Assembly (NCBI GenBank): GCA_040219935.1
Contig: JAVJUA010000083.1
Coordinates: 1 to 64,000 of the forward strand
Source: UBA7803 sp040219935
GTDB taxonomy: Bacteria; Pseudomonadota; Gammaproteobacteria; Pseudomonadales; Azotimanducaceae
Reading direction: 5' to 3'
Length of the DNA stretch: 64,000 nucleotides
Below are positions 40,938-48,888 of this stretch, piece after piece. Below the pieces are notes generated by a model. The model did no database searches. It saw nothing but the letters and a program-made list of their open reading frames with translations, and had not been told where the DNA came from. Positions within the stretch are counted from its first letter, which is position 1. Each line of letters begins with the position of its first letter. The translations under genes and the position numbers were made by a program.

Positions 40938-41951
40938 CTAGTTGCGCCCGGGCTCCACTGGCAAGCCGTCATCGAGTATGCGCGCAATTCGCTCGATATC
41001 GGCTGGACCGACGTCCAGGTGAGTCACCCACCGCGGGCCGCTGATGATTACGCCGTGGTCGCGCAGGCGCTGGCGCAGCGCGGCCAGCTCAGGCGCCGGC
41101 AGATCGACGAACACCATGTTGGTGTGCTGGCTCGCCGCCCCGGGAAGGCGTGCGTTTACGGCAGCGGCCAGACGCTCGGCGTTGGCGTGGTCGTCCGCCA
41201 GCCGTGCCACGTGGTGGGTCAGGGCGTAGCTGCCTGCCGCCGCGAGCATGCCCGCCTGGCGCATGCCGCCGCCCACCATCTTCCGCCAGCGCCTGGCTTC
41301 GGTGATGAACGGCCGGCTGCCCACCAGCACCGAGCCCACCGGCGCGCCCAGCCCCTTGGAGAGGCAGACCGATACCGAGTGGCAATGACGGCCGATGTCG
41401 GCCGCCGCGCACCCCGTGGCCACGGCGGCATTGAACAGCCGGGCACCGTCCAGGTGCAGGGCGAGGCCGGTCTCGTCGCACAGGGCGCGGGCCCGGGCGA
41501 AGTAGGCGGGCCCGCTGGCGCGTCCGGCCTGGGTGTTCTCGAGGCTTAGCAGGCGCGAGCGGGCGAAGTGCACGTCGTCGGGCTTGATCACCGCCCGCAC
41601 CGCATCGAGGTCGAGGGTGCCGTCGTCGGCAAAGGGTACCGGCTGCGGCTGAATGCCGCCCAATGCGGCGGCGCCGCCAGCTTCGTAACGGTAGGTGTGT
41701 GCCGTGGCGCCGACGATGTACTCGTCGCCGCGGCCGCAGTGGGTGAGCAAGGCCACCAGATTCGACTGGGTGCCGCTCGGCAGAAACAGACCCGCCTGGT
41801 GTCCGAGCAGCTCCGCGGCCTGGGCCTCCAGGGCGTTGACGCTGGGATCTTCCCCGTACACGTCGTCGCCCACCGGTGCGCGCAGCATGGCCTCGCGCAT
41901 GGCGGCCGTGGGCCGGGTGACGGTGTCGCTACGCAGGTCGATGTCGGGCAT
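40938..41951 (-). CDS. ltaE: Low-specificity L-threonine aldolase
   Basis: A 337-residue PLP enzyme that cleaves L-threonine or L-allo-threonine to glycine and acetaldehyde. It starts with the family motif IDLRSDTVTRPT. It also shows VGDDVYGEDPS, LFLPSGTQSN, the HLDGARLFNA strand, and the PLP Lys199 in VCLSKGLGAPVGS. The ATG at 41951 matches family members; an upstream start at 41981 is possible. It precedes the toxin-antitoxin module on the same strand. Confidence 0.94.
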   Translation of the reverse strand: MPDIDLRSDTVTRPTAAMREAMLRAPVGDDVYGEDPSVNALEAQAAELLGHQAGLFLPSGTQSNLVALLTHCGRGDEYIVGATAHTYRYEAGGAAALGGIQPQPVPFADDGTLDLDAVRAVIKPDDVHFARSRLLSLENTQAGRASGPAYFARARALCDETGLALHLDGARLFNAAVATGCAAADIGRHCHSVSVCLSKGLGAPVGSVLVGSRPFITEARRWRKMVGGGMRQAGMLAAAGSYALTHHVARLADDHANAERLAAAVNARLPGAASQHTNMVFVDLPAPELAALRQRLRDHGVIISGPRWVTHLDVGPADIERIARILDDGLPVEPGRN

Positions 41952-42024
41952 GGCAGGGGGGAAGGGTGGGTGGCGCACCACCGCAATCGGTGTGCGCCAC
42001 GAGCAATATCAGCGGCTTACGTCG

Positions 42025-42435
42025 CTAATTGGATGCGAGTGATATGTTGTAAACGCCGGCTAAACGGGACTGGTCCATGATGTGGATCAGCGCCTCGGTG
42101 CTCGACTCGGGGTGGGCCTGGATGACCACGGGCGCCTCCGGCTCCTCGGCATGCAGACGCTCGATGTTGGCACGCACCGACCGCCAGTCGACCTCGCGCT
42201 GGGCGATGGTGATGCGATCGCGATTGGAGATGCGCACCACGATGCTCTTCTTGTCCGGGTCGACGGTCTTCGGCTTCTCGTCGTCGGGCTGGTTGATGTC
42301 GATGCCCACTTCCTTGACGAACGTGGCCGTCACGATGAAGAAGATCAGCATGATGAACACCACGTCGAGCATGGGCGTCAGGTTGATCTGCTCGTCCTGC
42401 TCGTCTTCGCGACTGCCGCCGAAAGGTCTACGCAC
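42025..42435 (-). CDS. ExbD/TolR-family biopolymer transport protein
   Basis: A 136-residue protein with a short cytoplasmic N-terminus, one membrane helix with the functionally important Asp in INLTPMLDVVFIMLIFF, and a periplasmic domain ending SRLAGVYNISLAS. ExbD works with ExbB and TonB to energise outer-membrane receptors. No exbB or tonB gene is adjacent, which is unusual, so it must pair with components encoded elsewhere or act alone as part of an extra set. Confidence 0.9.
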   Translation of the reverse strand: MRRPFGGSREDEQDEQINLTPMLDVVFIMLIFFIVTATFVKEVGIDINQPDDEKPKTVDPDKKSIVVRISNRDRITIAQREVDWRSVRANIERLHAEEPEAPVVIQAHPESSTEALIHIMDQSRLAGVYNISLASN

Positions 42436-42471
42436 GTCCTGCCCCCAACCGAATGGAAATCCTGCCGTATC

Positions 42472-43248
42472 TTACTCAGCGGACGGGGGCTTGCCTAGGC
42501 GTGACGCCAGGAAGCCCGACAAAGCCGCTTGAAAGGCCTCTGGCTGATCCAGATTGGTCATGTGGCCGGCGCCGGGAATCACCGCCAGCGTGGCGTTCGC
42601 CATGCGCTTGACCATGTACTCGCTGGCGCCGAGGAAGGGCGTGTCGGCGTCGCCCACCATCACCAGCACGGGCACCTCGATGCGTGGCAGCTCGTCCATC
42701 ACGGCGCCATCGTGCTGCGCCAGAATGCCGCGGGCGGCCAGCGCCAGCCCGCTGGCGCTGCGGTGCTCGCCGCCATGGGCCTCGGGGCTGTCGAGGCCGT
42801 CCAGGCCTTTGCGTTCGAAGAACTTCGCCCGACCGTCGGCCTGACGGTTCCAGCCGGCCCTGGCCTCGGCATTCCGGTACCCGGGCCCGGTGCCCACCAG
42901 CACCAGGGCGCGCACGCGCTCGGCGTGCTCCACGTGGAACGCGAGTGACAGGTAGCCGCCGAGGGAGTGGCCGATCAGCACGGCGTCGTCGGCTCCGACG
43001 GCATCCAGCAGGGCGGCCATGTCGGCCACCGCCAGGTCGCGGCTGTACAGCGCCGGGTCGGTCGGGCTGCCTGAACGGCCGTGACCGCGGATGTCCCACG
43101 TGATGACGCGATGGCGGTCGGCCAGGGCTCGGGCGGTATCCCGCCACATGTGCGAGGTGGCGCTCTAGCCGTGGGTGATGAGCACGGTCGGGCCGGTGCC
43201 GATGACGTCGTAGTGAACGTCGACGCCGGGTCGTTGCAGCGTGGGCAT
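42472..43248 (-). pseudogene. Alpha/beta hydrolase interrupted by an in-frame amber codon
   Basis: The frame starts at an ATG at 43248 and reads 27 codons to PTVLITHG, then meets TAG at 43165-43167. It continues in the same frame as SATSHMWRDTARALADRH and on to a complete alpha/beta hydrolase. The nucleophile elbow (LIGHSLGGYLS), the acid region (VMVGDADTPF) and His (IPGAGHMTN) are all intact. The stop falls just after the oxyanion-hole HG, at the place where relatives carry an aromatic residue (HGYSAT or similar). Either it is a recent nonsense mutation or a base-calling error. TAG ends several other genes here, so recoding is unlikely. Confidence 0.8.
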
Positions 43249-43260
43249 GGCGTGCTCCGG

Positions 43261-44181
43261 TCAGCGGTTCAGATAGTTCAGCGGCAGGCCGGGGCGCGAC
43301 CACGGCAGCGACACCAGCTTGCCGGTGGACGACAGGGTCACGTAGGCGGTCTGCAGGTCCGGGCCGCCGAAGCAGATGTTGGTGGTGATCACGTCCGGCA
43401 TGGGCACGAACTCCGGCTCGCCGCCATGCGGCTTCAGCACGGTGATGCCGCCGTCGATCAGGGTGGCGATGCAGACGTTGCCGTCGGCGTCCACCGCCAG
43501 CGAGTCGAACAGGAAGTAGCCCGAGCGCCCGGGAATCAGTCGCCCGCCATCCGGGCGGTCGCGGCGCTCGCGGCGCAGCCGGCCGGGGCTTGCGATCTCG
43601 TAGGCCCACAGCCGCCCGGTGTGGGTCTCGGCTACGTACAGCTCGTTTTCGTCCAGCGACAGGCCGATGCCGTTCGGGCCCTCGAGCGGGAAGATCACTT
43701 CCTGGATGTGGGAGCCGTCGGCGCGTGCGTAGTAGACGCCGGTGCGGTCGCGCTCCCTGGGGCGGGTCTTGCCGTGGTCGGTGAAGTAGAAGCCGCCATG
43801 GCGGTCGAACACCAGGTCGTTGGGGCCGCGCAGCGGCAGGCCGTCGCAGTTGGTGTAGAGCACCTCGATGGCGCCGCTCTCCAGGTTCACCTTCTCGATG
43901 CGGCCGCCGGCGTAGCTCTCGGGCTCTTCGCCCGGGTACAGCCGGCCTTTCGACTCGATCCATTTGAAGCCGCCGTTGTTGCAGACGTAGCAGGCGCCGT
44001 CGGGGCCGATGGCGGCGCCGTTGGGCCCGCCGCCGAGTTGGGCGACCACGTCCGCGGCGCCGTCCTTGACCCGGGTCAGGGTGCCCCGTGCAATCTCCAC
44101 CAGCAGCACGCTGCCGTCCGGCATGGCGATCGGGCCTTCCGGAAATCGCAGCCCCTCGGCCAGGACGGTCGGTTCGCTCAT
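43261..44181 (-). CDS. SMP-30/gluconolactonase-family lactonase
   Basis: A 306-residue six-bladed beta-propeller hydrolase. It has metal-site residues in GLRFPEGPIAMPDGSVLL (Glu near residue 17), the Asn in GPNDLVFDRHGGFYFTD, and the Asp in FDSLAVDADGNV. The family hydrolyses sugar or other lactones. The start at 44181 follows a strong GGGGGAG; two upstream in-frame ATGs have no such site. It lies 12 bases upstream of the broken alpha/beta hydrolase and probably formed a catabolic pair with it. Confidence 0.88.
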   Translation of the reverse strand: MSEPTVLAEGLRFPEGPIAMPDGSVLLVEIARGTLTRVKDGAADVVAQLGGGPNGAAIGPDGACYVCNNGGFKWIESKGRLYPGEEPESYAGGRIEKVNLESGAIEVLYTNCDGLPLRGPNDLVFDRHGGFYFTDHGKTRPRERDRTGVYYARADGSHIQEVIFPLEGPNGIGLSLDENELYVAETHTGRLWAYEIASPGRLRRERRDRPDGGRLIPGRSGYFLFDSLAVDADGNVCIATLIDGGITVLKPHGGEPEFVPMPDVITTNICFGGPDLQTAYVTLSSTGKLVSLPWSRPGLPLNYLNR

Positions 44182-44269
44182 GCTCTCCCCCATGGTATGT
44201 TCTGCCCCGCTCGAAAAGGGCGCATTGTAAACGCACGGTCTCGCTACCCGCAGCAATCAGGAGGGCCTC

Positions 44270-44605
44270 ATGGCAAAGGTCGGAGTCGGTAGGGGCGCGT
44301 TGGCAGTCATCTGCCTGCTGCTGGCGGCGGTGGCGACGGGTGGCTGCCAGAGCTATCGCGAGGGCAACAGCCGTACGGTGGGCGAAGTCATCGACGACGC
44401 CGCCATTCAGTCCCGGGTCAAGCTGGCGCTCCTGAACGATGCCGAGATCAAGGCCCTGCGGGTCAACACCGAGGTGAATCGGGGCGTCGTGATCCTGCAG
44501 GGTCGCGTGGCGACCCGGGAGCAGAAGCAGCGGGCGGTCAGCCTGGCGGCCGCGGTCAAAGGCGTGGTCGAGGTGGACGATCGCCTGTCAATCGTTACCG
44601 AATGA
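44270..44605 (+). CDS. BON-domain lipoprotein
   Basis: A 111-residue protein with a lipoprotein signal peptide (lipobox around ATGGC, Cys26) and one BON domain: DDAAIQSRVKLALLNDAE, then VNTEVNRGVVILQGRV and AVKGVVEVDDRLSIV. BON domains bind phospholipid; relatives include OsmY and DolP, which act in envelope stress. AGGAGG precedes the ATG. It is divergent from the SMP-30 gene. Confidence 0.88.
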   Translation: MAKVGVGRGALAVICLLLAAVATGGCQSYREGNSRTVGEVIDDAAIQSRVKLALLNDAEIKALRVNTEVNRGVVILQGRVATREQKQRAVSLAAAVKGVVEVDDRLSIVTE

Positions 44606-44809
44606 CCCAGAATGGCGCGCCCGTGCGCGGCTTATTCACATTCCACCCTACGGCCTCAGTTGCAGAAGCCACTTGCGCGCTGTTGGAGATTCGAACTGTA
44701 TCCTATTGATTTAAAAATAGAATCGGTGGGACTGAAAACCCAATCAAACGCCGCATGACCGATTGATGACGTGCATCGCGGAATAATCCCCAGAGTTATC
44801 CACAGGCCC
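44606..44809. other. Non-coding AT-richer stretch with two DnaA boxes
   Basis: These 204 bases between the BON lipoprotein and hemF hold no gene I can support. They contain TTATTCACA (44632-44640) and the perfect consensus TTATCCACA (44796-44804), both on the plus strand and both fitting TTATnCACA. They also contain an AT-rich patch around 44698-44724 that is unusual for this GC-rich window. A short CGCGC/GCGCG hairpin (44616-44629) follows the lipoprotein stop and may be a weak terminator. It could be a DnaA-binding locus (origin, titration site or regulatory site) or coincidence. Confidence 0.4.
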
Positions 44810-45706
44810 TCAGGCGCTCGCCAGCCAGTCTCTGGGCGGTAGAAAGTCGGTGTACAGGCGGGCCTCCGGGGTGTCCGGCTCGGGCCGATAGTCGTAGCGC
44901 CACGCCACCAGCGGCGGCAGTGATGCCAGCACCGATTCCACCCGCCGGCCGCTCTGCAGCCCGTACTGGGTGCCGCGGTCGATGGCCAGATTGAACTCGG
45001 CGTAGCGGCCGCGGCGATAGAGCTGCCAGTCGCGCTCGCGCTCGCCGTAGGCGGTGTGCATGCGCCGCTCGAAGATGGGCCGGTAGGCGGGCAGGAAATG
45101 GTCGCCCACCGAGCGGGTGAAGGCGAAGCTGGCCTCGAAGCCGCCGTCCGTCCAGTCGTCGTAGAACAGGCCGCCGATGCCGCGGCACTCGTCCCGGTGC
45201 GGCAGGTAGAAGTACTCGTCGCAGTGCTTCTTGAGCGCCGGGTAATGATCGCCCACGGCCTCCCTGGCCTGGGTGTGCCAGTGCACCGCATCCTCCTCGA
45301 AGCCGTAGTACGGGGTCAGATCGAAGCCGCCGCCGAAGTACCAGACGGGCTCATCGGCCTCCACCAGGAAGAAGCGCAGGTTGGCGTGGGTGGTGGGCAC
45401 GTACGGGTTGCGAGGATGCACGATCAGCGAGATGGCGGTGGCCTGAAAACCGTGGCCGGCCAGTTGGGGGTTGCGCGCCGTGGCGGCCGGCGGCAGCGAG
45501 GCGCCCAGGCTGTGGGTGAATTGCACGGCCGCCTTTTCGATGTGGGGGCCGTTCTCCAGCACCCGGGGCCGGGAAAGGGCGCCGTTCGGCCCTTCCACCT
45601 GCTCGCGGCGGAAGCGGGCCGTGCCGTCGAGTTGCTCCAGGGCATCGACGATGCGGTCCTGCAGTTCCATGAAGTAGGTTCGAACGGGAACGATCTCGGG
45701 AAGCAT
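44810..45706 (-). CDS. hemF: Oxygen-dependent coproporphyrinogen III oxidase
   Basis: A 298-residue enzyme catalysing the aerobic conversion of coproporphyrinogen III to protoporphyrinogen IX. It shows SLIVHPRNPYVPTTHANLRF, WYFGGGFDLTPYYGFEEDA, RGIGGLFYDDW, and the dimer/active-site region YRRGRYAEFNLAIDRGTQYGLQ. The length is normal. The ATG at 45706 was chosen by comparison with E. coli HemF; the frame also opens from a TTG upstream. Together with hemN in this window it gives both aerobic and anaerobic routes. Confidence 0.96.
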   Translation of the reverse strand: MLPEIVPVRTYFMELQDRIVDALEQLDGTARFRREQVEGPNGALSRPRVLENGPHIEKAAVQFTHSLGASLPPAATARNPQLAGHGFQATAISLIVHPRNPYVPTTHANLRFFLVEADEPVWYFGGGFDLTPYYGFEEDAVHWHTQAREAVGDHYPALKKHCDEYFYLPHRDECRGIGGLFYDDWTDGGFEASFAFTRSVGDHFLPAYRPIFERRMHTAYGERERDWQLYRRGRYAEFNLAIDRGTQYGLQSGRRVESVLASLPPLVAWRYDYRPEPDTPEARLYTDFLPPRDWLASA

Positions 45707-45810
45707 GCGGGGGGCCCTGGCGATTGAAGTCGGCATTATGCCCGACAAGGGCCGATTTCATGCGCCGGCGCGTAGCGCGGCGGCCGCGATCCGACTAGAG
45801 TTTTGCGCCT

Positions 45811-47967
45811 ATGGCAATATTCAAATTGACCCGGCGGCGGCTGCTGATCAGTGCCGCCGGCGCCACCGTTGTCGCCGGCGGCGCCGGGCTCTGGCTCGGC
45901 ATCGACAAGGTGCGCAACAAGCGCTTCCGCAAGCCCGTAGACCGGGGCGATGCCTTCGCCCCCAGCGTCTACCTGGCCATCCATGCGGACGGCACCGTCG
46001 ACATCTGGCTGACCCGGTCCGAGATGGGGCAGGGGGTGAGCACCGCGCTGCCGATGCTGATCGCCGAGGAGCTGGACGCCGATTGGGGCCAGGTACGGGT
46101 GCGGCAGGCGGTGGCGGGGGATGGATACGACTACGGGCAACTGTTCACGGCGGCTAGCTCCAGCGTCACTTCCCAGTACGTCGAGCTGCGCCGGGCGGGC
46201 GCCTGCGCCCGGGAAATGCTGGTGGCGGCGGCAGCGGCGCGCTGGGGGGTTGCCAAGGCGCAATGCACTACCGCTGGCGGCGCTGTATCGCATGCGTCCA
46301 GCGGGCGGCGGCTCGGCTACGGGGAGCTCGCCGACGCGGCCGCTGCGGAACGTGTGCCCATTCGACCTCGGCTCAAGGATCCCTCGACGTTCCGCCTGAT
46401 CGGCCAGCCCATTCCCCAGCGCGGCATCGACGTCGTGGTCACGGGCGCTGCCCAGTACGGCCTGGACGTGCAGCCGCCGGGTCTGCTGCGGGCAGTGGTG
46501 GTGCGCAGCCCGGTGCTGGGTGGGCACCCGGCTACCATCGATGACCGGGCAGCGCGGGCGGTATCCGGAGTCACAGACGTGTTTCCAGTGACTGCCGGCG
46601 TCGCCGTGGTGGCCAGCGGCAGCGCAGCGGCGCTGGCCGGACGCCGCGCGTTGCGGGTCGAGTGGCGACAGGCTGGCGAGCCGCCGCCGGACACCGATTC
46701 CATTGCCCAAGCCCTGCTGGAGGGCCTCGATGCCCCAGATGCCGGTACGGCGCGAAGTCAGGGTGACGCCGCGAAGGCGTTGGCTGGCGGGGAGGGCGTG
46801 CACACTGCCACCTATGAGCTGCCCTTTCTGGCCCACGCCTGCATGGAGCCCATGAACGCCACTGCCCACGTCACGACTGATGAATGCGTGCTGTGGGTGC
46901 CAACCCAGGATCCGCATGGTGCCCAGCGGACAGCGGCAGAGCTCACCGGCCTGCCGTTGGATCGGGTCACGGTGCATACTACGTTGCTGGGTGGCGGTTT
47001 CGGTCGGCGCACGGCTCACGACTTCGTGCGTGATGCCGTGGAGGTCGCTCTGCGTGCGGGCGCGCCGGTGCAGGTGCTGTGGACCCGCGAGGACGATCTG
47101 GCTCACGGCGAGTTCCGTGAGGCCACGGCCCATCGCCTCCACGCCCGGCTCGCCGCCGACGGCCGCCCAGAGGCCTGGTCTCACCGGATCTGCGGCGCCC
47201 AGTCGTGGGCGGTGGACTCGGGTGCTGTCAACATGGGTGGGGTCATGGGCGCCGAGGACGTGCCCTACCAGATCGAGCATCTGCATGTGGCCTGGTCCGG
47301 CGTCCGCGTGCAGCTGCCGACCCGAATCTGGAGGTCGGTGGGCCACTCCTACAACGGCTTCGTGGTGGAGAGCTTCGTCGACGAACTCGCAGCCGCGGCG
47401 GGCGCGGACCCGGTCGCCTACCGGCGGGTGCTGCTCGAGGGGCAGCCGCGGCTGCGCCGTTGCCTCGACCGGGTCGCCGAGTTGAGTGGCTGGGCTACGG
47501 CTGCGGCTGATGGCCGCTGGCTGGGGGTAGCTGCCAACATATGCATGGGTAGCCACGTTGCCCAGATGCTGGAGCTGACCCGCGCTCCCGACGGTGGGCT
47601 GCGGGCATCGAAGGTCTGGTGCATGGTGGATTGCGGCCTAGTGGTGCATCCGGACACGGCGAAGGCTCAGATCGAGGGCGGCATTCTGTTCGGCCTCGGC
47701 GCGGCCCTGCACGGTGGCATGCAGATCCGTGACGGTCGGGTGGTGGACGACAACTTCCACCGTCACCGGTTGCTGCGCATGGACGAGGCGCCCGAGATTC
47801 ACGTCGAACTGGTGCCCAGCGCCGAGCACCCGACGGGGCTTGGCGAGGCCTCGGTGCCGGGTGCTGCGCCGGCGCTCGCCAACGCGCTGTTTCGGGCTAC
47901 GGGGCAACGGGTGCGTCGGCTGCCGATGGCCGAGGTGCTCAAAACTTCATACATAGTGCCCATTTAG
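45811..47967 (+). CDS. Tat-exported xanthine dehydrogenase-family molybdopterin-binding subunit
   Basis: A 718-residue large subunit of the molybdenum hydroxylase family, closest in style to isoquinoline 1-oxidoreductase beta (IorB) and aldehyde dehydrogenases. A twin-arginine signal (LTRRRLLISAAG) directs periplasmic export. Family marks are LTRSEMGQGVSTALPML, TLLGGGFGRR and the catalytic Glu in PTGLGEASVPG. It needs a [2Fe-2S] small subunit and maturation factors, none of which are adjacent. The substrate is unknown, probably an aldehyde or N-heterocycle. Its last 28 bases form one copy of a direct repeat that reappears at 60.7 kb. Confidence 0.88.
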   Translation: MAIFKLTRRRLLISAAGATVVAGGAGLWLGIDKVRNKRFRKPVDRGDAFAPSVYLAIHADGTVDIWLTRSEMGQGVSTALPMLIAEELDADWGQVRVRQAVAGDGYDYGQLFTAASSSVTSQYVELRRAGACAREMLVAAAAARWGVAKAQCTTAGGAVSHASSGRRLGYGELADAAAAERVPIRPRLKDPSTFRLIGQPIPQRGIDVVVTGAAQYGLDVQPPGLLRAVVVRSPVLGGHPATIDDRAARAVSGVTDVFPVTAGVAVVASGSAAALAGRRALRVEWRQAGEPPPDTDSIAQALLEGLDAPDAGTARSQGDAAKALAGGEGVHTATYELPFLAHACMEPMNATAHVTTDECVLWVPTQDPHGAQRTAAELTGLPLDRVTVHTTLLGGGFGRRTAHDFVRDAVEVALRAGAPVQVLWTREDDLAHGEFREATAHRLHARLAADGRPEAWSHRICGAQSWAVDSGAVNMGGVMGAEDVPYQIEHLHVAWSGVRVQLPTRIWRSVGHSYNGFVVESFVDELAAAAGADPVAYRRVLLEGQPRLRRCLDRVAELSGWATAAADGRWLGVAANICMGSHVAQMLELTRAPDGGLRASKVWCMVDCGLVVHPDTAKAQIEGGILFGLGAALHGGMQIRDGRVVDDNFHRHRLLRMDEAPEIHVELVPSAEHPTGLGEASVPGAAPALANALFRATGQRVRRLPMAEVLKTSYIVPI
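47940..47966 (+). repeat. Direct repeat copy A, left edge of the carrier-protein cluster
   Basis: CAAAACTT, CATACATAGT, three variable bases and CATTTA, matching copy B at 60672-60699 apart from one inserted base and the variable triplet. It covers the end of the molybdenum hydroxylase gene, 59 bases before the deacetylase start. A further TACATAGT occurs 20 bases downstream (47986-47993). It may be a shared promoter or regulator site, or the mark of an insertion. Confidence 0.6.
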
Positions 47968-48024
47968 GTCACTTTCCCGGAAGGGTACATAGTCACCCGG
48001 ACCTTAGCCGGCACATTGCAGCCC

Positions 48025-48876
48025 ATGACAGGCATTTCGTCCCGCCGCTGGTGGACCAAGAAACTCACCCGCACCGGCGTCACGCTGGCCGGCGCGGCCG
48101 GCGTGCCGTTGCTGAGCCTTGGAGACACCCGCGCCTACGCGCTCACCTATCATCGGGTCGGTGACGTGCCGCGGGATCCGTTCTGCGTGTCGGTCCGAGA
48201 TTTCGAACGCCAGGTGGCGGCGCTGGCAGCCCAGGGCAGGGCCGTGTCGCTCGATGACGTCGAAGCCTTCGTGCGCGGCGCTCGCGAATTGCCCCGTAAC
48301 GCCTGCCTGGTCACCATCGACGACGGCATGCTCAGCACCTACACCGAAGCCGTACCGACGCTGGTGAAGCATGGTGTGCCTGCCGCCCTCTTCGTCAGCT
48401 CCAGCCTGATCGGCCGCTCGCTCGATGGGGCAGAAGAGCCCTACATGTCCTGGGCACAGCTGCGCGAAATCGCCGCGCTGCCCGGAATCGCCGTCGGCTC
48501 CCATGCGCACACGCATCGCTCGCTGGGTGCGCTGTCCCGGGACGATGCCTTCATCGAGGCGAGGACATCCAGAGAGATCCTCGAAGACCAGCTCGGCCGT
48601 CCGGTGCGTTGCTTTGCCTACCCGTTCGGCACAACGGGCGATTTCGATACCGGAACCGACGCGCTGCTGCGGGAGGCTGGCTACAGCCTGGCGTTCAATT
48701 CCATCCATGGCGCCATCCGCGCCGGCATGAATCCCGTGAGTCTGCCGCGAGTGAAGGTGGAAGGCGGCGAACCCCTGGCGTTGTTCGAGCTGGTCAGCCG
48801 CGGCGCCACGCTGCCCTGGCAGGTCGTCGATCGTCACCTGTGGCGGCTGCAGCGCATCCGCGAAGAGCGGATCTGA
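48025..48876 (+). CDS. Polysaccharide deacetylase
   Basis: A 283-residue protein of the NodB/CE4 deacetylase family. A hydrophobic N-terminal segment is followed by the metal motif with TIDDGM, the His pair in GSHAHTHRSL, and CFAYPFGTTGDFD for the catalytic base region. It removes N-acetyl groups from a glycan. The ATG at 48025 is preferred over a TTG nine bases upstream. It is first in the cluster and only 12 bases before the asparagine synthetase-like gene. Similar deacetylases are found in exosortase-linked exopolysaccharide loci, but no exosortase is present here. Confidence 0.87.
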   Translation: MTGISSRRWWTKKLTRTGVTLAGAAGVPLLSLGDTRAYALTYHRVGDVPRDPFCVSVRDFERQVAALAAQGRAVSLDDVEAFVRGARELPRNACLVTIDDGMLSTYTEAVPTLVKHGVPAALFVSSSLIGRSLDGAEEPYMSWAQLREIAALPGIAVGSHAHTHRSLGALSRDDAFIEARTSREILEDQLGRPVRCFAYPFGTTGDFDTGTDALLREAGYSLAFNSIHGAIRAGMNPVSLPRVKVEGGEPLALFELVSRGATLPWQVVDRHLWRLQRIREERI

Positions 48877-48888
48877 GGCGCCGCGTCC

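Noticed and set aside
44686..44760. tRNA-like TTCGAA segment in the gap before hemF
   Set aside because: The bases around it do not form a T-stem and no acceptor or anticodon arm could be built, so it is not a tRNA or a tRNA remnant I can support.
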